Shown here in pieces: positions 15,974 to 23,691 of a stretch of DNA of 25,140 nucleotides. The notes beneath the pieces are model-generated. The model saw only the letters and a program-made list of their open reading frames with translations. It made no database searches and was not told where the DNA came from. Location: the NCBI GenBank assembly GCA_002394235.1, contig DGTF01000043.1:311-25450 (forward strand). The letters are read 5' to 3'. Position numbers and translations under genes: made by a program. This DNA comes from Eubacterium sp. UBA4343 (lineage in GTDB: Bacteria > Bacillota > Clostridia > Lachnospirales > Lachnospiraceae). Each line of letters starts with the position of its first letter. The first letter of the stretch is position 1.

Positions 15974-16807
15974 TTACTTTGTCACAAGGTTCAGAATGCG
16001 CCCCGGCACATAGACAATTCTCCTGACATCTGACGGCATCCTGCTCCCGAGGGCAGCGGCCGCTGCCCTTTCCGCCTGTTCCCGGGTCCACCCAAAAAGT
16101 GCCGGTATCTCGGTTCTTTTTCTTCCATCGATACAGACTGGAAGGCGAACCGGATCACCGGACCTATCTGCATCCCCGGCAATCGGCCAGGGTTCCTCCA
16201 TGACACTTCTTCTGTCTTCATCTTCCAAAATGTCCGGCACACCGCGATGATATCCGCACCCGCCGTACCTCTCCCAAAGCTCCTGTGCAATGTAAGGAGT
16301 GAACGGAGCAGACAGAAGAATGTAATTCTTCATAAAAAGTAATTCTTCCACAGGGTTCATCAATCCCCGGCCACGCTCCTCCTTACGCAGCAGATTAAGG
16401 CCTTCCATCATCGAAGCTGCCGCTGTATTCCACTTAGAGCGGCTGACTCTCTCATTCACAGTATATATCAGCTCACGGGCTTCTCCCGGCAGTTTTTTCA
16501 CGCTGCATGCGTCGAAATTGTCACCAGCCTCTGTTTCATCTGCTGACTCTGACTCATTCGACCGTTCCAGAATCGCCTCCGCGATTCTCCAGTATCTGCG
16601 AAGATATCGAAGAATTCCCTCGGCGCACGCTTCATCCCGTTCACTGTTTCCGGGCAGTTTTCCGGAGAACAGTACATACATGCGCATCGCGTCCTGCCCG
16701 TATTCTCTTTGATAATACTCCGGTATCTCGTCCCGGGCATCAGCGGAGGGGCCCAAAAGGCCCTGCCACTTTTTCTCCAGTCTGCGGAAATTATACGGAG
16801 AAATCAT
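15974..16807 (-). CDS. LeuRS-derived protein without catalytic or editing domain
   Basis: A 277-residue protein that keeps only the two ends of leucyl-tRNA synthetase. Residues 5-15 (YNFRRLEKKWQ) match the LeuRS N-terminus. From about 28 it jumps to the segment that normally follows KMSKS (IPEYYQREYGQDAMRMYVLF), then the helical bundle (RSKWNTAAASMMEGLNLL, LLSAPFTPYIAQELWERYGG) and the C-terminal domain (LPVCIDGRKRTEIP ... VRRIVYVPGRILNLV). The HIGH motif, the CP1 editing domain and KMSKS are all absent, so it cannot charge tRNA. In LeuRS the retained parts contact the tRNA body and elbow, so tRNA-Leu binding is a fair inference. Its ATG overlaps the stop of the MarR-like gene (ATGA), and ilvE lies downstream. 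Function unknown. Confidence 0.85.
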   Translation of the reverse strand: MISPYNFRRLEKKWQGLLGPSADARDEIPEYYQREYGQDAMRMYVLFSGKLPGNSERDEACAEGILRYLRRYWRIAEAILERSNESESADETEAGDNFDACSVKKLPGEARELIYTVNERVSRSKWNTAAASMMEGLNLLRKEERGRGLMNPVEELLFMKNYILLSAPFTPYIAQELWERYGGCGYHRGVPDILEDEDRRSVMEEPWPIAGDADRSGDPVRLPVCIDGRKRTEIPALFGWTREQAERAAAAALGSRMPSDVRRIVYVPGRILNLVTK

Positions 16808-17355
16808 GCCTTACCGCTGCTTTCTCCGGACTCTGTTTCCTCCCGCTCATCCTTCATGATCCGGGAGAGCTCCGAGCTCATTTCCATAAACTGAAGCATC
16901 CGGTCGAGTCCGAAACGATTAACGACCTTTTTCGTAAACTTGTCCACGCGCTTCTCATTATCCGCAAGCATATCAAGCCCGCGCTGGGTAATATTGAGAT
17001 AAGTGCCTCCGGTTCCCTTCCCATCAAAAGTCCAGGTCACGTAACCGCGGTTTTTCAGTGCCTCAGCCACATGGGAGGTTTCGTTTATCGGAAGTTCCAG
17101 CTTCTCCGACAGAACATTCAGATACATTTTCCGATTGTCCTCGGGAAGATCCTTTACATATTCCCGCACGATATGCAGTGCCAGGTATTCCGGCATCTTC
17201 AGGTTATGCAGAAATTTCTGGTTCTGTTCCTTACCCACAATATATCTGGAGTAAATGAATTTCTCCGCCAGATCCCGCACTTCCTCCGCACTGATGTCAG
17301 TTCCCAGAGGATTCCCTCTCATACTGCCAGCCTCAAATTCCTTATCATTCCCCAT
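16804..17355 (-). CDS. MarR-like winged-helix transcriptional regulator
   Basis: A 183-residue soluble protein. An N-terminal helix (about 20-45) is followed by a winged helix at about 55-135: MPEYLALHIVREYV, then MYLNVLSEKLELPINETSHVAEALKNRGYVTW (recognition helix region) and the wing with KGTGGTYLNITQRGLDML. A charged helical tail ends in a glutamate- and serine-rich stretch. The layout fits MarR-type regulators, which dimerise through their terminal helices; the ligand is unknown. The ATG at 17355 has AAAGGAG eight to nine bases upstream; the frame stays open further upstream through spacer sequence with no similarity. The stop overlaps the start of the LeuRS-like gene by four bases, so the two are coupled and probably act together. 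Confidence 0.75.
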   Translation of the reverse strand: MGNDKEFEAGSMRGNPLGTDISAEEVRDLAEKFIYSRYIVGKEQNQKFLHNLKMPEYLALHIVREYVKDLPEDNRKMYLNVLSEKLELPINETSHVAEALKNRGYVTWTFDGKGTGGTYLNITQRGLDMLADNEKRVDKFTKKVVNRFGLDRMLQFMEMSSELSRIMKDEREETESGESSGKA

Positions 17356-17470
17356 TTTTGCTGTCTCCTTTCCATACGGACGTCCTGACCAATGTCTCCG
17401 CCTTCGCGGTAGCCTGTATGGATCCTGCCGCTCCGCATGTGGTGCATTTTTGTAATCCTTAATCCATATA

Positions 17471-17479
17471 ATCATAACA
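17471..17479 (-). promoter_or_regulatory. Possible extended -10 promoter for the MarR-like / LeuRS-like pair
   Basis: On the minus strand TGT-TATGAT gives an extended -10 element about 115 bp before the MarR-like start. No clear -35 is present. An 8-bp palindrome GGATATCC lies just upstream of it. Confidence 0.35.
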
Positions 17480-17570
17480 CAAAGGATATCCGGAAAGCGA
17501 GCCAAAACGTTCCTCGTGTTTTTTGATGTTCCCCCCAGCCGCTGAAACCGCAGCACGGCGCACGAAACTT

Positions 17571-17600
17571 GGCCGCTCCGGCTTTGCTTCCGGTGCGGCC
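17571..17600. repeat. GC-rich hairpin
   Basis: GGCCGC and GCGGCC form the outer stem and two CCGG tetramers the inner stem, around an 8-base loop. No T-run follows on either strand, so it is probably not a terminator. It lies in the 463-bp gene-free spacer between the EF-G paralog and the MarR-like gene (17356-17818). Confidence 0.55.
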
Positions 17601-17620
17601 ATAGGTTCTCTTCCTGCTCA

Positions 17621-17680
17621 GGCGAGATAACGAGATAAAACACGCTGCGCGAGTTTTATCTCGCTATCGCGACGCTCGCC
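17621..17680. repeat. Long imperfect inverted repeat in the spacer
   Basis: CGAGATAAAAC (17631-17641) and GTTTTATCTCG (17653-17663) are perfect 11-bp inverted copies around an 11-base loop. GGCGAG (17621-17626) and CTCGCC (17675-17680) pair further out. The resulting cruciform or RNA stem is about 60 bp. No open frame or T-run goes with it. Confidence 0.7.
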
Positions 17681-17723
17681 GCACACGAATACTTCGCATT
17701 CGGCTGCGGCTCACTGTTCGCGT

Positions 17724-17772
17724 AAAAAAGCTGTCTGCCGCATACAGCTTCCCAGCTGATGCAGCAGACAGC
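17724..17772 (-). terminator. Rho-independent terminator of the EF-G paralog
   Basis: On the minus strand GCTGTCTGC and GCAGACAGC (9 bp) are extended by TGCAT/ATGCG and an inner CAGCT/AGCTG stem around GGGA, followed at once by six T's. It lies about 50 bp after the stop codon and separates this gene from the MarR-like pair. Confidence 0.92.
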
Positions 17773-17818
17773 AGATTCACATTCACAGGAGCACTCTCAG
17801 CAGAGGAAAGCCGTCCTG

Positions 17819-19909
17819 TCAATCATCAAGCTTCGTGACCTTTCCTGCTCTCGCCTCAACCTGTGCTTTCTGGATCTCCGCCGGAGCCTGCTCATATCTC
17901 GCGAACTCATAGGAGAAATCGCCGGCACCTCCAGTCATGGAACGAAGCGTATTGGAATATCCGCTCAGCTCGAGCTGCGGTACCTCCGCCTCGATCTCCG
18001 TCTTCCCGTTTCCGACCGGATTCATTCCCAGGACGCGTCCACGTCGCTTATTCAGGTCACCCATTATATCGCCGGTGAACGCATCCGGCGCAATCACCTT
18101 AAGATCTACAATCGGCTCCAGCAATACCGGATCCGCCTTCATAAAACCATCCTTAAACGCCATAATGGTTGCGGTCTTGAATGCCATCTCCGAGGAATCA
18201 ACCGGATGATAGGATCCATCATAAAGAATCGCTTTGACACCGACTACCGGATATGCCGCAAGCGGTCCGGATATCACCGATTCTGCCAGGCCTTTCTCAA
18301 CTGCAGGGAAGTAGTTCTTCGGAACAGATCCTCCCACAACCTCCTCTTCAAAAACAAACGGTGTATTCAGATCCCCTGATGGCTCAAAGCGCATTTTCAC
18401 GTGTCCATACTGACCGTGACCGCCGGATTGTTTCTTGTACTTGGAGTCCACGTCAGATTTCTTGCGAATCGTCTCGCGGAAAGCGATCTTCGGCTCAGAG
18501 AGCTCGATGTCAACCTTATATCTCTCCTTCAGCTTCGCCGCAATTACTTCGATGTGCTGTTCACCGATGCCATAGATCAGAGACTGATGATTTGCCGAGT
18601 CATTGACAACCTTCATTGTCAGATCCTCCAGCTGAAGTCTGGAAAGGCCCTGGGAAATCTTATCCACATCATTCTTGTTCAGCGGTTTGTAGCGTTTTGC
18701 CGTATAAGGCTTCGACACCGCCACCGGACCGAAGTCAACCGGATGATCCTTTGTTGCCAGAGAATCGCCGGTCTTTGCATCGCCGAGCTTTGCCAGCGCT
18801 CCAATATCACCGGCATGAAGCTCCGGTACCTCCACCGGCTTGTTGCCGGTCATGACATACAGCTTTCCGATCTTCTCCTCGGAATCCTGCGTGACATTGT
18901 AGAGCACGTCATTTGACTTCAATACACCGGAGCAGACCTTGATCACGGAATACTTTCCGAGGAACGGGTCCGCGATCGTCTTCCAGATCGTTGCGCTCTT
19001 CGGACCGGTGAAATTATAGTCCGCGTTGAATACATCATTGCTGCTGCGGTCAAGTCCCGCGCGTTTTCTCCGGGATGGATCCGGGAAATATTCCACGATA
19101 TCATCAAGGAGAATCTTCACGCCCTGCAGATTGATCGGAGATCCCATGCAGACCGGAACCATATCTCCGGAGCCGACATTCATTGCCAGTGCAGCGCCGA
19201 TCTCCGCAGGGGAGAATTCCTCACCGTTGAAATAGCGGTCCATCATCTCTTCACTGGTCTCCGCCACTGACTCCAGCAGCGCGTCTCTATATTCAGAGAG
19301 GTAATCCTTCAGGTAATCCGGTACCGGGATTTCCTCTTTTTCATTCTTATTAATGTATCTGCGTCCCTTGTTCTTCACGATATTCACATAGCCGATAAAC
19401 TTCCCGTCCTTGCGGATCGGCATATGAAGAGGAGCGATTTTCTTGCCGTAAAGCTCCTGAAGCTTCAGAACAACATCACGATAGGATACGTCATCAATAT
19501 CCATATCCGTGACAAAAAACATTCTCGGAAGGTTGTATCTCTCACAGAGATCCCATGCCTTCTCTGTGCCTACCTGAACGCCGGCCTTTCCGGAAACAAC
19601 GATTACCGCCGCATCCGCAGCTGAAACTGCTTCTTCAGCCTCGCCGACAAAATCGAAATATCCGGGGGTATCCAGTACATTTACCTTGCACTTGTTCCAC
19701 ACAACGGGAACAATGGATGTATTGATAGAAATCTTGCGCTTAATCTCTTCTTTATCGTAATCACTGATTGTATTTCCGTCGTTAACACTTCCGAGACGGC
19801 TGGTGATGCCGGAAAGATATGCCATTCCCTCAACAAGGGTAGTCTTGCCTGCTCCGCCGTGTCCGAGTATTACGACGTTTCTGACCCTGTCAGTTCTGAA
19901 AACCTCCAT
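17819..19909 (-). CDS. EF-G-like translational GTPase (non-canonical paralog)
   Basis: A 696-residue protein with the full five-domain EF-G layout: GTPase domain (about 1-280), domain II, then domains III-V with ISQGLSRLQLEDLTM, SGGHGQYGHVKMRFEP and RGRVLGMNPVGNG. It differs from housekeeping EF-G. The P-loop GHGGAGKT (16-23) is fine. Switch I reads RKISI, not RGITI. G3 is DTPGYFDF with tyrosine in place of the catalytic-loop histidine. G4 is TDMD (134-137), not NKMD. These are marks of the EF-G2-like group, whose role is poorly defined; slow or absent GTP hydrolysis, or altered nucleotide preference, is possible. The ATG at 19909 has GGAGG eight bases upstream; an ATG 15 bp earlier would contain that site. 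It is followed by a strong terminator, so it is monocistronic. Confidence 0.92.
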   Translation of the reverse strand: MEVFRTDRVRNVVILGHGGAGKTTLVEGMAYLSGITSRLGSVNDGNTISDYDKEEIKRKISINTSIVPVVWNKCKVNVLDTPGYFDFVGEAEEAVSAADAAVIVVSGKAGVQVGTEKAWDLCERYNLPRMFFVTDMDIDDVSYRDVVLKLQELYGKKIAPLHMPIRKDGKFIGYVNIVKNKGRRYINKNEKEEIPVPDYLKDYLSEYRDALLESVAETSEEMMDRYFNGEEFSPAEIGAALAMNVGSGDMVPVCMGSPINLQGVKILLDDIVEYFPDPSRRKRAGLDRSSNDVFNADYNFTGPKSATIWKTIADPFLGKYSVIKVCSGVLKSNDVLYNVTQDSEEKIGKLYVMTGNKPVEVPELHAGDIGALAKLGDAKTGDSLATKDHPVDFGPVAVSKPYTAKRYKPLNKNDVDKISQGLSRLQLEDLTMKVVNDSANHQSLIYGIGEQHIEVIAAKLKERYKVDIELSEPKIAFRETIRKKSDVDSKYKKQSGGHGQYGHVKMRFEPSGDLNTPFVFEEEVVGGSVPKNYFPAVEKGLAESVISGPLAAYPVVGVKAILYDGSYHPVDSSEMAFKTATIMAFKDGFMKADPVLLEPIVDLKVIAPDAFTGDIMGDLNKRRGRVLGMNPVGNGKTEIEAEVPQLELSGYSNTLRSMTGGAGDFSYEFARYEQAPAEIQKAQVEARAGKVTKLDD

Positions 19910-19976
19910 AATGTTAACCTCCATACATTTGAGTCGCCTTGAAAGCGCTTTCTCTCTTTCCCGGCGCTATGGATAT

Positions 19977-20005
19977 ATTTTACTAAAAACTTGCAATATT
20001 ATCAA
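19977..20005 (-). promoter_or_regulatory. Promoter of the EF-G paralog
   Basis: On the minus strand TTGATA (20005-20000), a 17-base spacer and TAAAAT (19982-19977) each match the sigma-A consensus at five of six positions. It lies about 65 bp before the start codon. Confidence 0.75.
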
Positions 20006-20114
20006 CCTTTTTGTGTCATTTATCCAACATTTCCGGCCGGCATCCCGGGACGGTGCTGTTATTACGCCGCATTTATGTCTTATTTTTACATGATTATCGT
20101 CTGATCTGCCTTCA

Positions 20115-20143
20115 TTGACTTTTCTCTGTTTATCCAGTACACT
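20115..20143 (+). promoter_or_regulatory. Promoter of tyrA-aroA
   Basis: TTGACT (20115-20120), a 17-base spacer and TACACT (20138-20143) lie about 60 bp before the tyrA start. The -35 matches at five positions and the -10 at four. It is divergent from the EF-G paralog promoter about 110 bp away. Confidence 0.6.
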
Positions 20144-20203
20144 GACATAAGTTGTTTTAGCGCTTTGACGCGCTGATGTATATTACAGTGAGGAAAAACT
20201 CCT

Positions 20204-21298
20204 ATGACTTGTATCGGCTTTATCGGTCTCGGACTGATTGGAGGTTCCCTGGCCAGATCCATCAAAAAATTCCATCCGGATTTTCATATACTCGCATACT
20301 CCCACACCCCTTCCACGCTCGAACAGGCTTTGATAGCAGGCGCAATTGACGAAGCTCTCGACCAGAATGACCCGCGGTTTGGAAACTGTGACTTTATTTT
20401 TTTGTGCGCACCTGTACAGACCAATATCACCTATTTTCCGTTTCTCAGATCCATCATCCGGGAAGACTGCATACTGACCGACGTGGGCTCCGTTAAAGGC
20501 GAGACGACCGACGCTGCGGTACGGACCGGCCTGGCAGAGAATTTCATCGGCGGCCATCCGATGGCAGGTACAGAGAAAACAGGTTTCTCCAGCTCCACGG
20601 ATTACCTGCTGGAAAACGCGTACTATTTTATTACGACAAACCGGGAAACCGACCCCGAAAAGGTCCGGCGTTACTCGGACCTGATCCGGTCCATCCGTTC
20701 TCTCCCGATCGTAGTCTCCGCCGAAGAGCATGACTACATCGTTGCCGGTGTCAGCCACCTCGAGCATATCGTTGCCTCATCTCTGGTGAACACGGTAAAA
20801 AGCATTGATACCCGTGATGAAAAGATGAAGCTGGTGGCAGCGGGCGGGTTCCGTGACATCACCAGAATAGCCTCCTCATCTCCGGTCATGTGGCAGCAGA
20901 TCTGCCTCGCCAACCGGAAAGATATCCTGAAGGTTCTGGATCGCTATATGGAATTTCTCTCCAATTTCCGCTTCATGATCGATTCCGCTGATGCCGACGG
21001 CCTGTACCGCACTTTTTCCTCATCCAAGGATTACCGGGATTCAATCGACGACATCAAGAGGGGATCGGTTCCGAGACAATATCTTCTGTACGTGGATATC
21101 TACGACGAACCCGGCGGAATCGCAACCGTTACGACGCTGCTCGCCATGAATCAGATCAGCATCCGGAACATCGGCATCATTCACAACCGGGAATTTGAAG
21201 ACGGAGTCCTCCGGATTGAATTTTATGAGGAAAACGCCCGGAACAACGCAGATGACGTTCTGCGGAAAAGGAACTATCTTGTCCGTCGCAAGGTCTGA
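20204..21298 (+). CDS. tyrA: Prephenate dehydrogenase with C-terminal ACT domain
   Basis: A 364-residue cytosolic enzyme that oxidises and decarboxylates prephenate to 4-hydroxyphenylpyruvate for tyrosine synthesis. The Rossmann motif GFIGLGLIGGSLA (5-17) binds NAD, TDVGSVKG and FIGGHPMAGTEKTG carry the substrate-site histidine, and SAEEHDYIVAGVSHLEHIVAS covers the helical dimer domain. From about 290 there is an ACT domain (YVDIYDEPGGIATVTTLLA ... ISIRNIGIIHN), which suggests feedback control by tyrosine. GTGAGG precedes the ATG by about ten bases. aroA follows after a 131-bp gap filled largely by a 32-bp tandem repeat; no terminator separates them, so cotranscription is likely. Confidence 0.95.
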   Translation: MTCIGFIGLGLIGGSLARSIKKFHPDFHILAYSHTPSTLEQALIAGAIDEALDQNDPRFGNCDFIFLCAPVQTNITYFPFLRSIIREDCILTDVGSVKGETTDAAVRTGLAENFIGGHPMAGTEKTGFSSSTDYLLENAYYFITTNRETDPEKVRRYSDLIRSIRSLPIVVSAEEHDYIVAGVSHLEHIVASSLVNTVKSIDTRDEKMKLVAAGGFRDITRIASSSPVMWQQICLANRKDILKVLDRYMEFLSNFRFMIDSADADGLYRTFSSSKDYRDSIDDIKRGSVPRQYLLYVDIYDEPGGIATVTTLLAMNQISIRNIGIIHNREFEDGVLRIEFYEENARNNADDVLRKRNYLVRRKV

Positions 21299-21329
21299 AA
21301 AAAGATTGCTTCCCGCCGTCTCTCTAAAT

Positions 21330-21420
21330 GATTCCGCAGAGCTTTCAGATACAATGCAAACGATTCTGCAGAGCTTTCAGATACAATGCAAACGATTCTG
21401 CAGAACTTTCAGAAGGAAGG
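21330..21420 (+). repeat. 32-bp tandem repeat between tyrA and aroA
   Basis: Two near-identical 32-bp units (21330-21361 and 21362-21393, one difference) are followed by a third that matches for about 20 bases (21394-21413) and then runs into the AAGGAAGG ribosome site of aroA. Units contain ATTCTGCAGAGCTTTCAG. The sequence is unrelated to the array at the cdsA end, but the period is the same. No spacers are present. Confidence 0.9.
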
Positions 21421-21429
21421 AACCGTGTC

Positions 21430-22722
21430 ATGAAATTTTATCCTACAGATAAACCGCTTCACGGACAGTTGGATATTCCGGGGGATAAATCCATCTCTCA
21501 CCGGGCAGTCATGTTCGGCAGTCTCGCAAACGGGACGACTGAGATCTCCCATTTTCTGCCCGGCGCCGACTGCCTCTCCACCATCAGCTGCTTCCGCAGC
21601 ATGGGGATTGATATCGAAACCAATCCGGAACACCCGGATCATGTCATCGTACACGGGAAGGGGCTCCACGGGCTCAACGCTCCGGACACTGTGCTCGATT
21701 GCGGCAATTCCGGAACAACGACCCGCCTCATCTCCGGCATTCTTGCCGGACAGGATTTTCCCTGTACGCTCACCGGAGACGCCTCCATACAAAAGCGGCC
21801 CATGAACCGGATCATCGAACCACTGACTCAGATGGGCGCGTGCATCACCAGCGAACGTGACAACGGATGCGCACCTCTTCAGATTATAGGTCAGCCGCTT
21901 CACGGCATTACCTATCATTCTCCGGTGGCATCCGCCCAGGTAAAATCATGCCTTCTGCTTGCAGGGCTTTACGCTGATTCTGCTACAACAGTCATAGAGC
22001 CGGCTCTTTCCAGAAATCACACGGAACTGATGCTTCGTCATTTCGGCGCCGATTTGTCCTCCGACGGTCTTGCGGCAACCATTCATCCCGGAAATGAGCT
22101 CTCCGGAATATCTGTAAAAGTACCCGGCGACATCTCCTCCGCCGCCTATTTTCTGGCAGCCGCCTGCATGATCCCCGGCTCAGAGATTCTGCTGCGGCAC
22201 GTGGGCACAAATCCCACCCGCGACGGTATTCTGCGCGTTATTCAGGACATGGGCGGAACTGTGACCTACCGCAGACTTTCGGCTTCTGGCGGAGAATCCA
22301 CGGCAGACCTCGAAGTGCGGTACACTCCGCTTCATGGCACCGTAATTGAAGGCAGTCTGATTCCGACTCTGATCGATGAGATCCCGATCATCGCTGTCCT
22401 CGCTGCAACAGCCGAGGGGACAACCGTGATCCGAGACGCAGGTGAGCTGAAGGTAAAGGAGTCCAACCGTCTTGACCTCATGGTGGAAAATCTCTCCCGC
22501 ATGGGTGTCGACATCACCGGTACCGACGACGGTATGATAATCAATGGAGGAAAACCGCTTCACGGTGCCCTCATCGACAGCCACCTCGATCACCGCATCG
22601 CCATGTCCTTTGCCATTGCCTCCCTCGCCGCCGATGGCGAAACAGAGATCCGGGACGCCGAATGCGTGAACATATCCTATCCGGAATTCTACCGGGATCT
22701 GAAGTCTCTTCTGCAGCAATGA
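21430..22722 (+). CDS. aroA: 3-phosphoshikimate 1-carboxyvinyltransferase (EPSP synthase)
   Basis: A 430-residue enzyme of full family length. It joins phosphoenolpyruvate and shikimate 3-phosphate in the sixth step to chorismate. Motifs: IPGDKSISHRAVM (14-26), VLDCGNSGTTTRLISG, TGDASIQKRPMNR, VKVPGDISSAAYFLAAA, LKVKESNRLDLMVENL and LDHRIAMSFAIA. I start at the ATG at 21430 because AGAAGGAAGG lies just upstream and the protein then begins like the family. The frame is open back to 21328, but that part only translates the tandem repeat. It ends 70 bp before a strong terminator. Together with tyrA it forms a small aromatic amino-acid unit. Confidence 0.97.
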   Translation: MKFYPTDKPLHGQLDIPGDKSISHRAVMFGSLANGTTEISHFLPGADCLSTISCFRSMGIDIETNPEHPDHVIVHGKGLHGLNAPDTVLDCGNSGTTTRLISGILAGQDFPCTLTGDASIQKRPMNRIIEPLTQMGACITSERDNGCAPLQIIGQPLHGITYHSPVASAQVKSCLLLAGLYADSATTVIEPALSRNHTELMLRHFGADLSSDGLAATIHPGNELSGISVKVPGDISSAAYFLAAACMIPGSEILLRHVGTNPTRDGILRVIQDMGGTVTYRRLSASGGESTADLEVRYTPLHGTVIEGSLIPTLIDEIPIIAVLAATAEGTTVIRDAGELKVKESNRLDLMVENLSRMGVDITGTDDGMIINGGKPLHGALIDSHLDHRIAMSFAIASLAADGETEIRDAECVNISYPEFYRDLKSLLQQ

Positions 22723-22793
22723 CGTAGGCTACGTCGATCTGCGGTCTGCCTCATACCAATTTCTTCTGCCTGAATGAAAGCTTCACAACACAC

Positions 22794-22835
22794 CGGGCGG
22801 CCTTCCCACAACCGAAGGCCGCCCGATCTTTCGTT
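22794..22835 (+). terminator. Terminator of tyrA-aroA
   Basis: A perfect 12-bp GC-rich stem, CGGGCGGCCTTC / GAAGGCCGCCCG, with an 8-base loop, followed by a broken T-run (ATCTTTCGTTCT). It lies about 70 bp after the aroA stop. Confidence 0.85.
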
Positions 22836-22845
22836 CTATCTTGCA

Positions 22846-22951
22846 GTTCTGTTTCTGTTCGGAATCTTCGTCTACATCTCTGTCTTTTTCCTTGTTCTGT
22901 TTTTATTCTGTTTTTGTTCTGATTTTTGTTGTGTTTTTTGTACCTTTTGTC
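22846..22951. other. T-rich spacer with an 11-bp tandem repeat
   Basis: The spacer between the aroA terminator and the next promoter is strongly T-rich on the plus strand. At 22895-22927 three 11-bp units start TTCTG and end in a T-run (TTCTGTTTTTA and variants). An open frame across it would encode a hydrophobic string, but it has no ribosome site and begins before the terminator stem, so I do not call a gene. Confidence 0.65.
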
Positions 22952-22981
22952 AAGAAAATGCATCGTATTTCCGGCACAATC

Positions 22982-22990
22982 TGTTATAAT
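22982..22990 (+). promoter_or_regulatory. Extended -10 promoter of the DUF4867 / isomerase unit
   Basis: TGT-TATAAT forms a perfect extended -10 about 70 bp before the DUF4867 start. No good -35 is seen at the right distance. The T-rich tract just upstream could act as an UP-like element. Confidence 0.6.
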
Positions 22991-23059
22991 GATAGGCGAT
23001 GACTAGAGAAGTTTTCTATATCAGGACAAACTTCACAGATATTAAGGGAGGTTTTTAGA

Positions 23060-23680
23060 ATGGTAATACATAATGTCCACGATGAATCCTTTCATCCATA
23101 TGGCCGTATCATACGCGGCCTTGATGTTTCCGGCATTATGGAGGCTTTAAAGGATACTGACTGCCCGACGGATCACACCATCTACGTCGCATCGGATCCG
23201 AAGCTTGAGCAGACCGCGGCTGGAGAGAAAGTCCGCCAGATTGTATATGGCGAGCTTCCGGTCCAGATCGGATACTGCAATGGGTATAATGTTTTTTTGA
23301 ACGCTCTGGAATACCATCGTTCATCCGAAATCAATATTGCGGAGAATGATCTCATTCTCCTTCTCGGAAAACAGCAGGATATCACAGATGATTTTCACTA
23401 TGACACCTCAAAGGTTGAGGCGTTCCTCGTGCCGGCAGGTACAGTGATCGAGGTTTACGCCACCACCCTTCATTACGCGCCGTGCAGCGTTGACGGCAAG
23501 CCGTTCCGCTGTGTCGTGGTACTCCCGAAGGGCACGAATACCGAGCTGACCTCCGCTCACGGGGGAGACAGCGAAGACAAACTGATTACCGCTGTCAACA
23601 AATGGCTCATCGCACATCCGGACGCCGGAATCGAAGGTGCATTTAACGGTCTCGAAGGCGAAAATCTCCGGGTAGACTGA
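23060..23680 (+). CDS. DUF4867 family protein (cupin-like, sugar-isomerase associated)
   Basis: A 206-residue soluble protein that I recognise as a DUF4867 member. The centre looks like a cupin-type beta barrel: VQIGYCNGYNVFLNALEYHRSSEINIAENDLILLLG (about 69-104), DFHYDTSKVEAFLVPAGTVIEVY and TLHYAPC. H86 with E90, and H137 later, could be metal or substrate ligands. An anomerase- or lyase-like role on a sugar has the right feel but is inference. GGGAGG lies at good distance before the ATG. The isomerase-like gene follows after 85 bp, and both genes have a CTTCACAGAT motif shortly before their ribosome sites. From established context knowledge this family often neighbours fucose-isomerase-like genes, as here. 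Confidence 0.8.
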   Translation: MVIHNVHDESFHPYGRIIRGLDVSGIMEALKDTDCPTDHTIYVASDPKLEQTAAGEKVRQIVYGELPVQIGYCNGYNVFLNALEYHRSSEINIAENDLILLLGKQQDITDDFHYDTSKVEAFLVPAGTVIEVYATTLHYAPCSVDGKPFRCVVVLPKGTNTELTSAHGGDSEDKLITAVNKWLIAHPDAGIEGAFNGLEGENLRVD

Positions 23681-23691
23681 CCAGCCGCTCC

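Noticed and set aside
15711..16091. Overlapping open frames on both strands in the spacer after the LeuRS-like gene
   Set aside because: No ribosome site, odd composition rich in C, H and R, and they overlap hairpins and a real gene. Treated as chance frames.
22774..22989. A 71-codon plus-strand frame encoding a hydrophobic, phenylalanine- and cysteine-rich peptide
   Set aside because: It spans the aroA terminator and the T-rich tract, which alone explains the hydrophobic codons (TTT, TTC, TGT), and it has no ribosome site.
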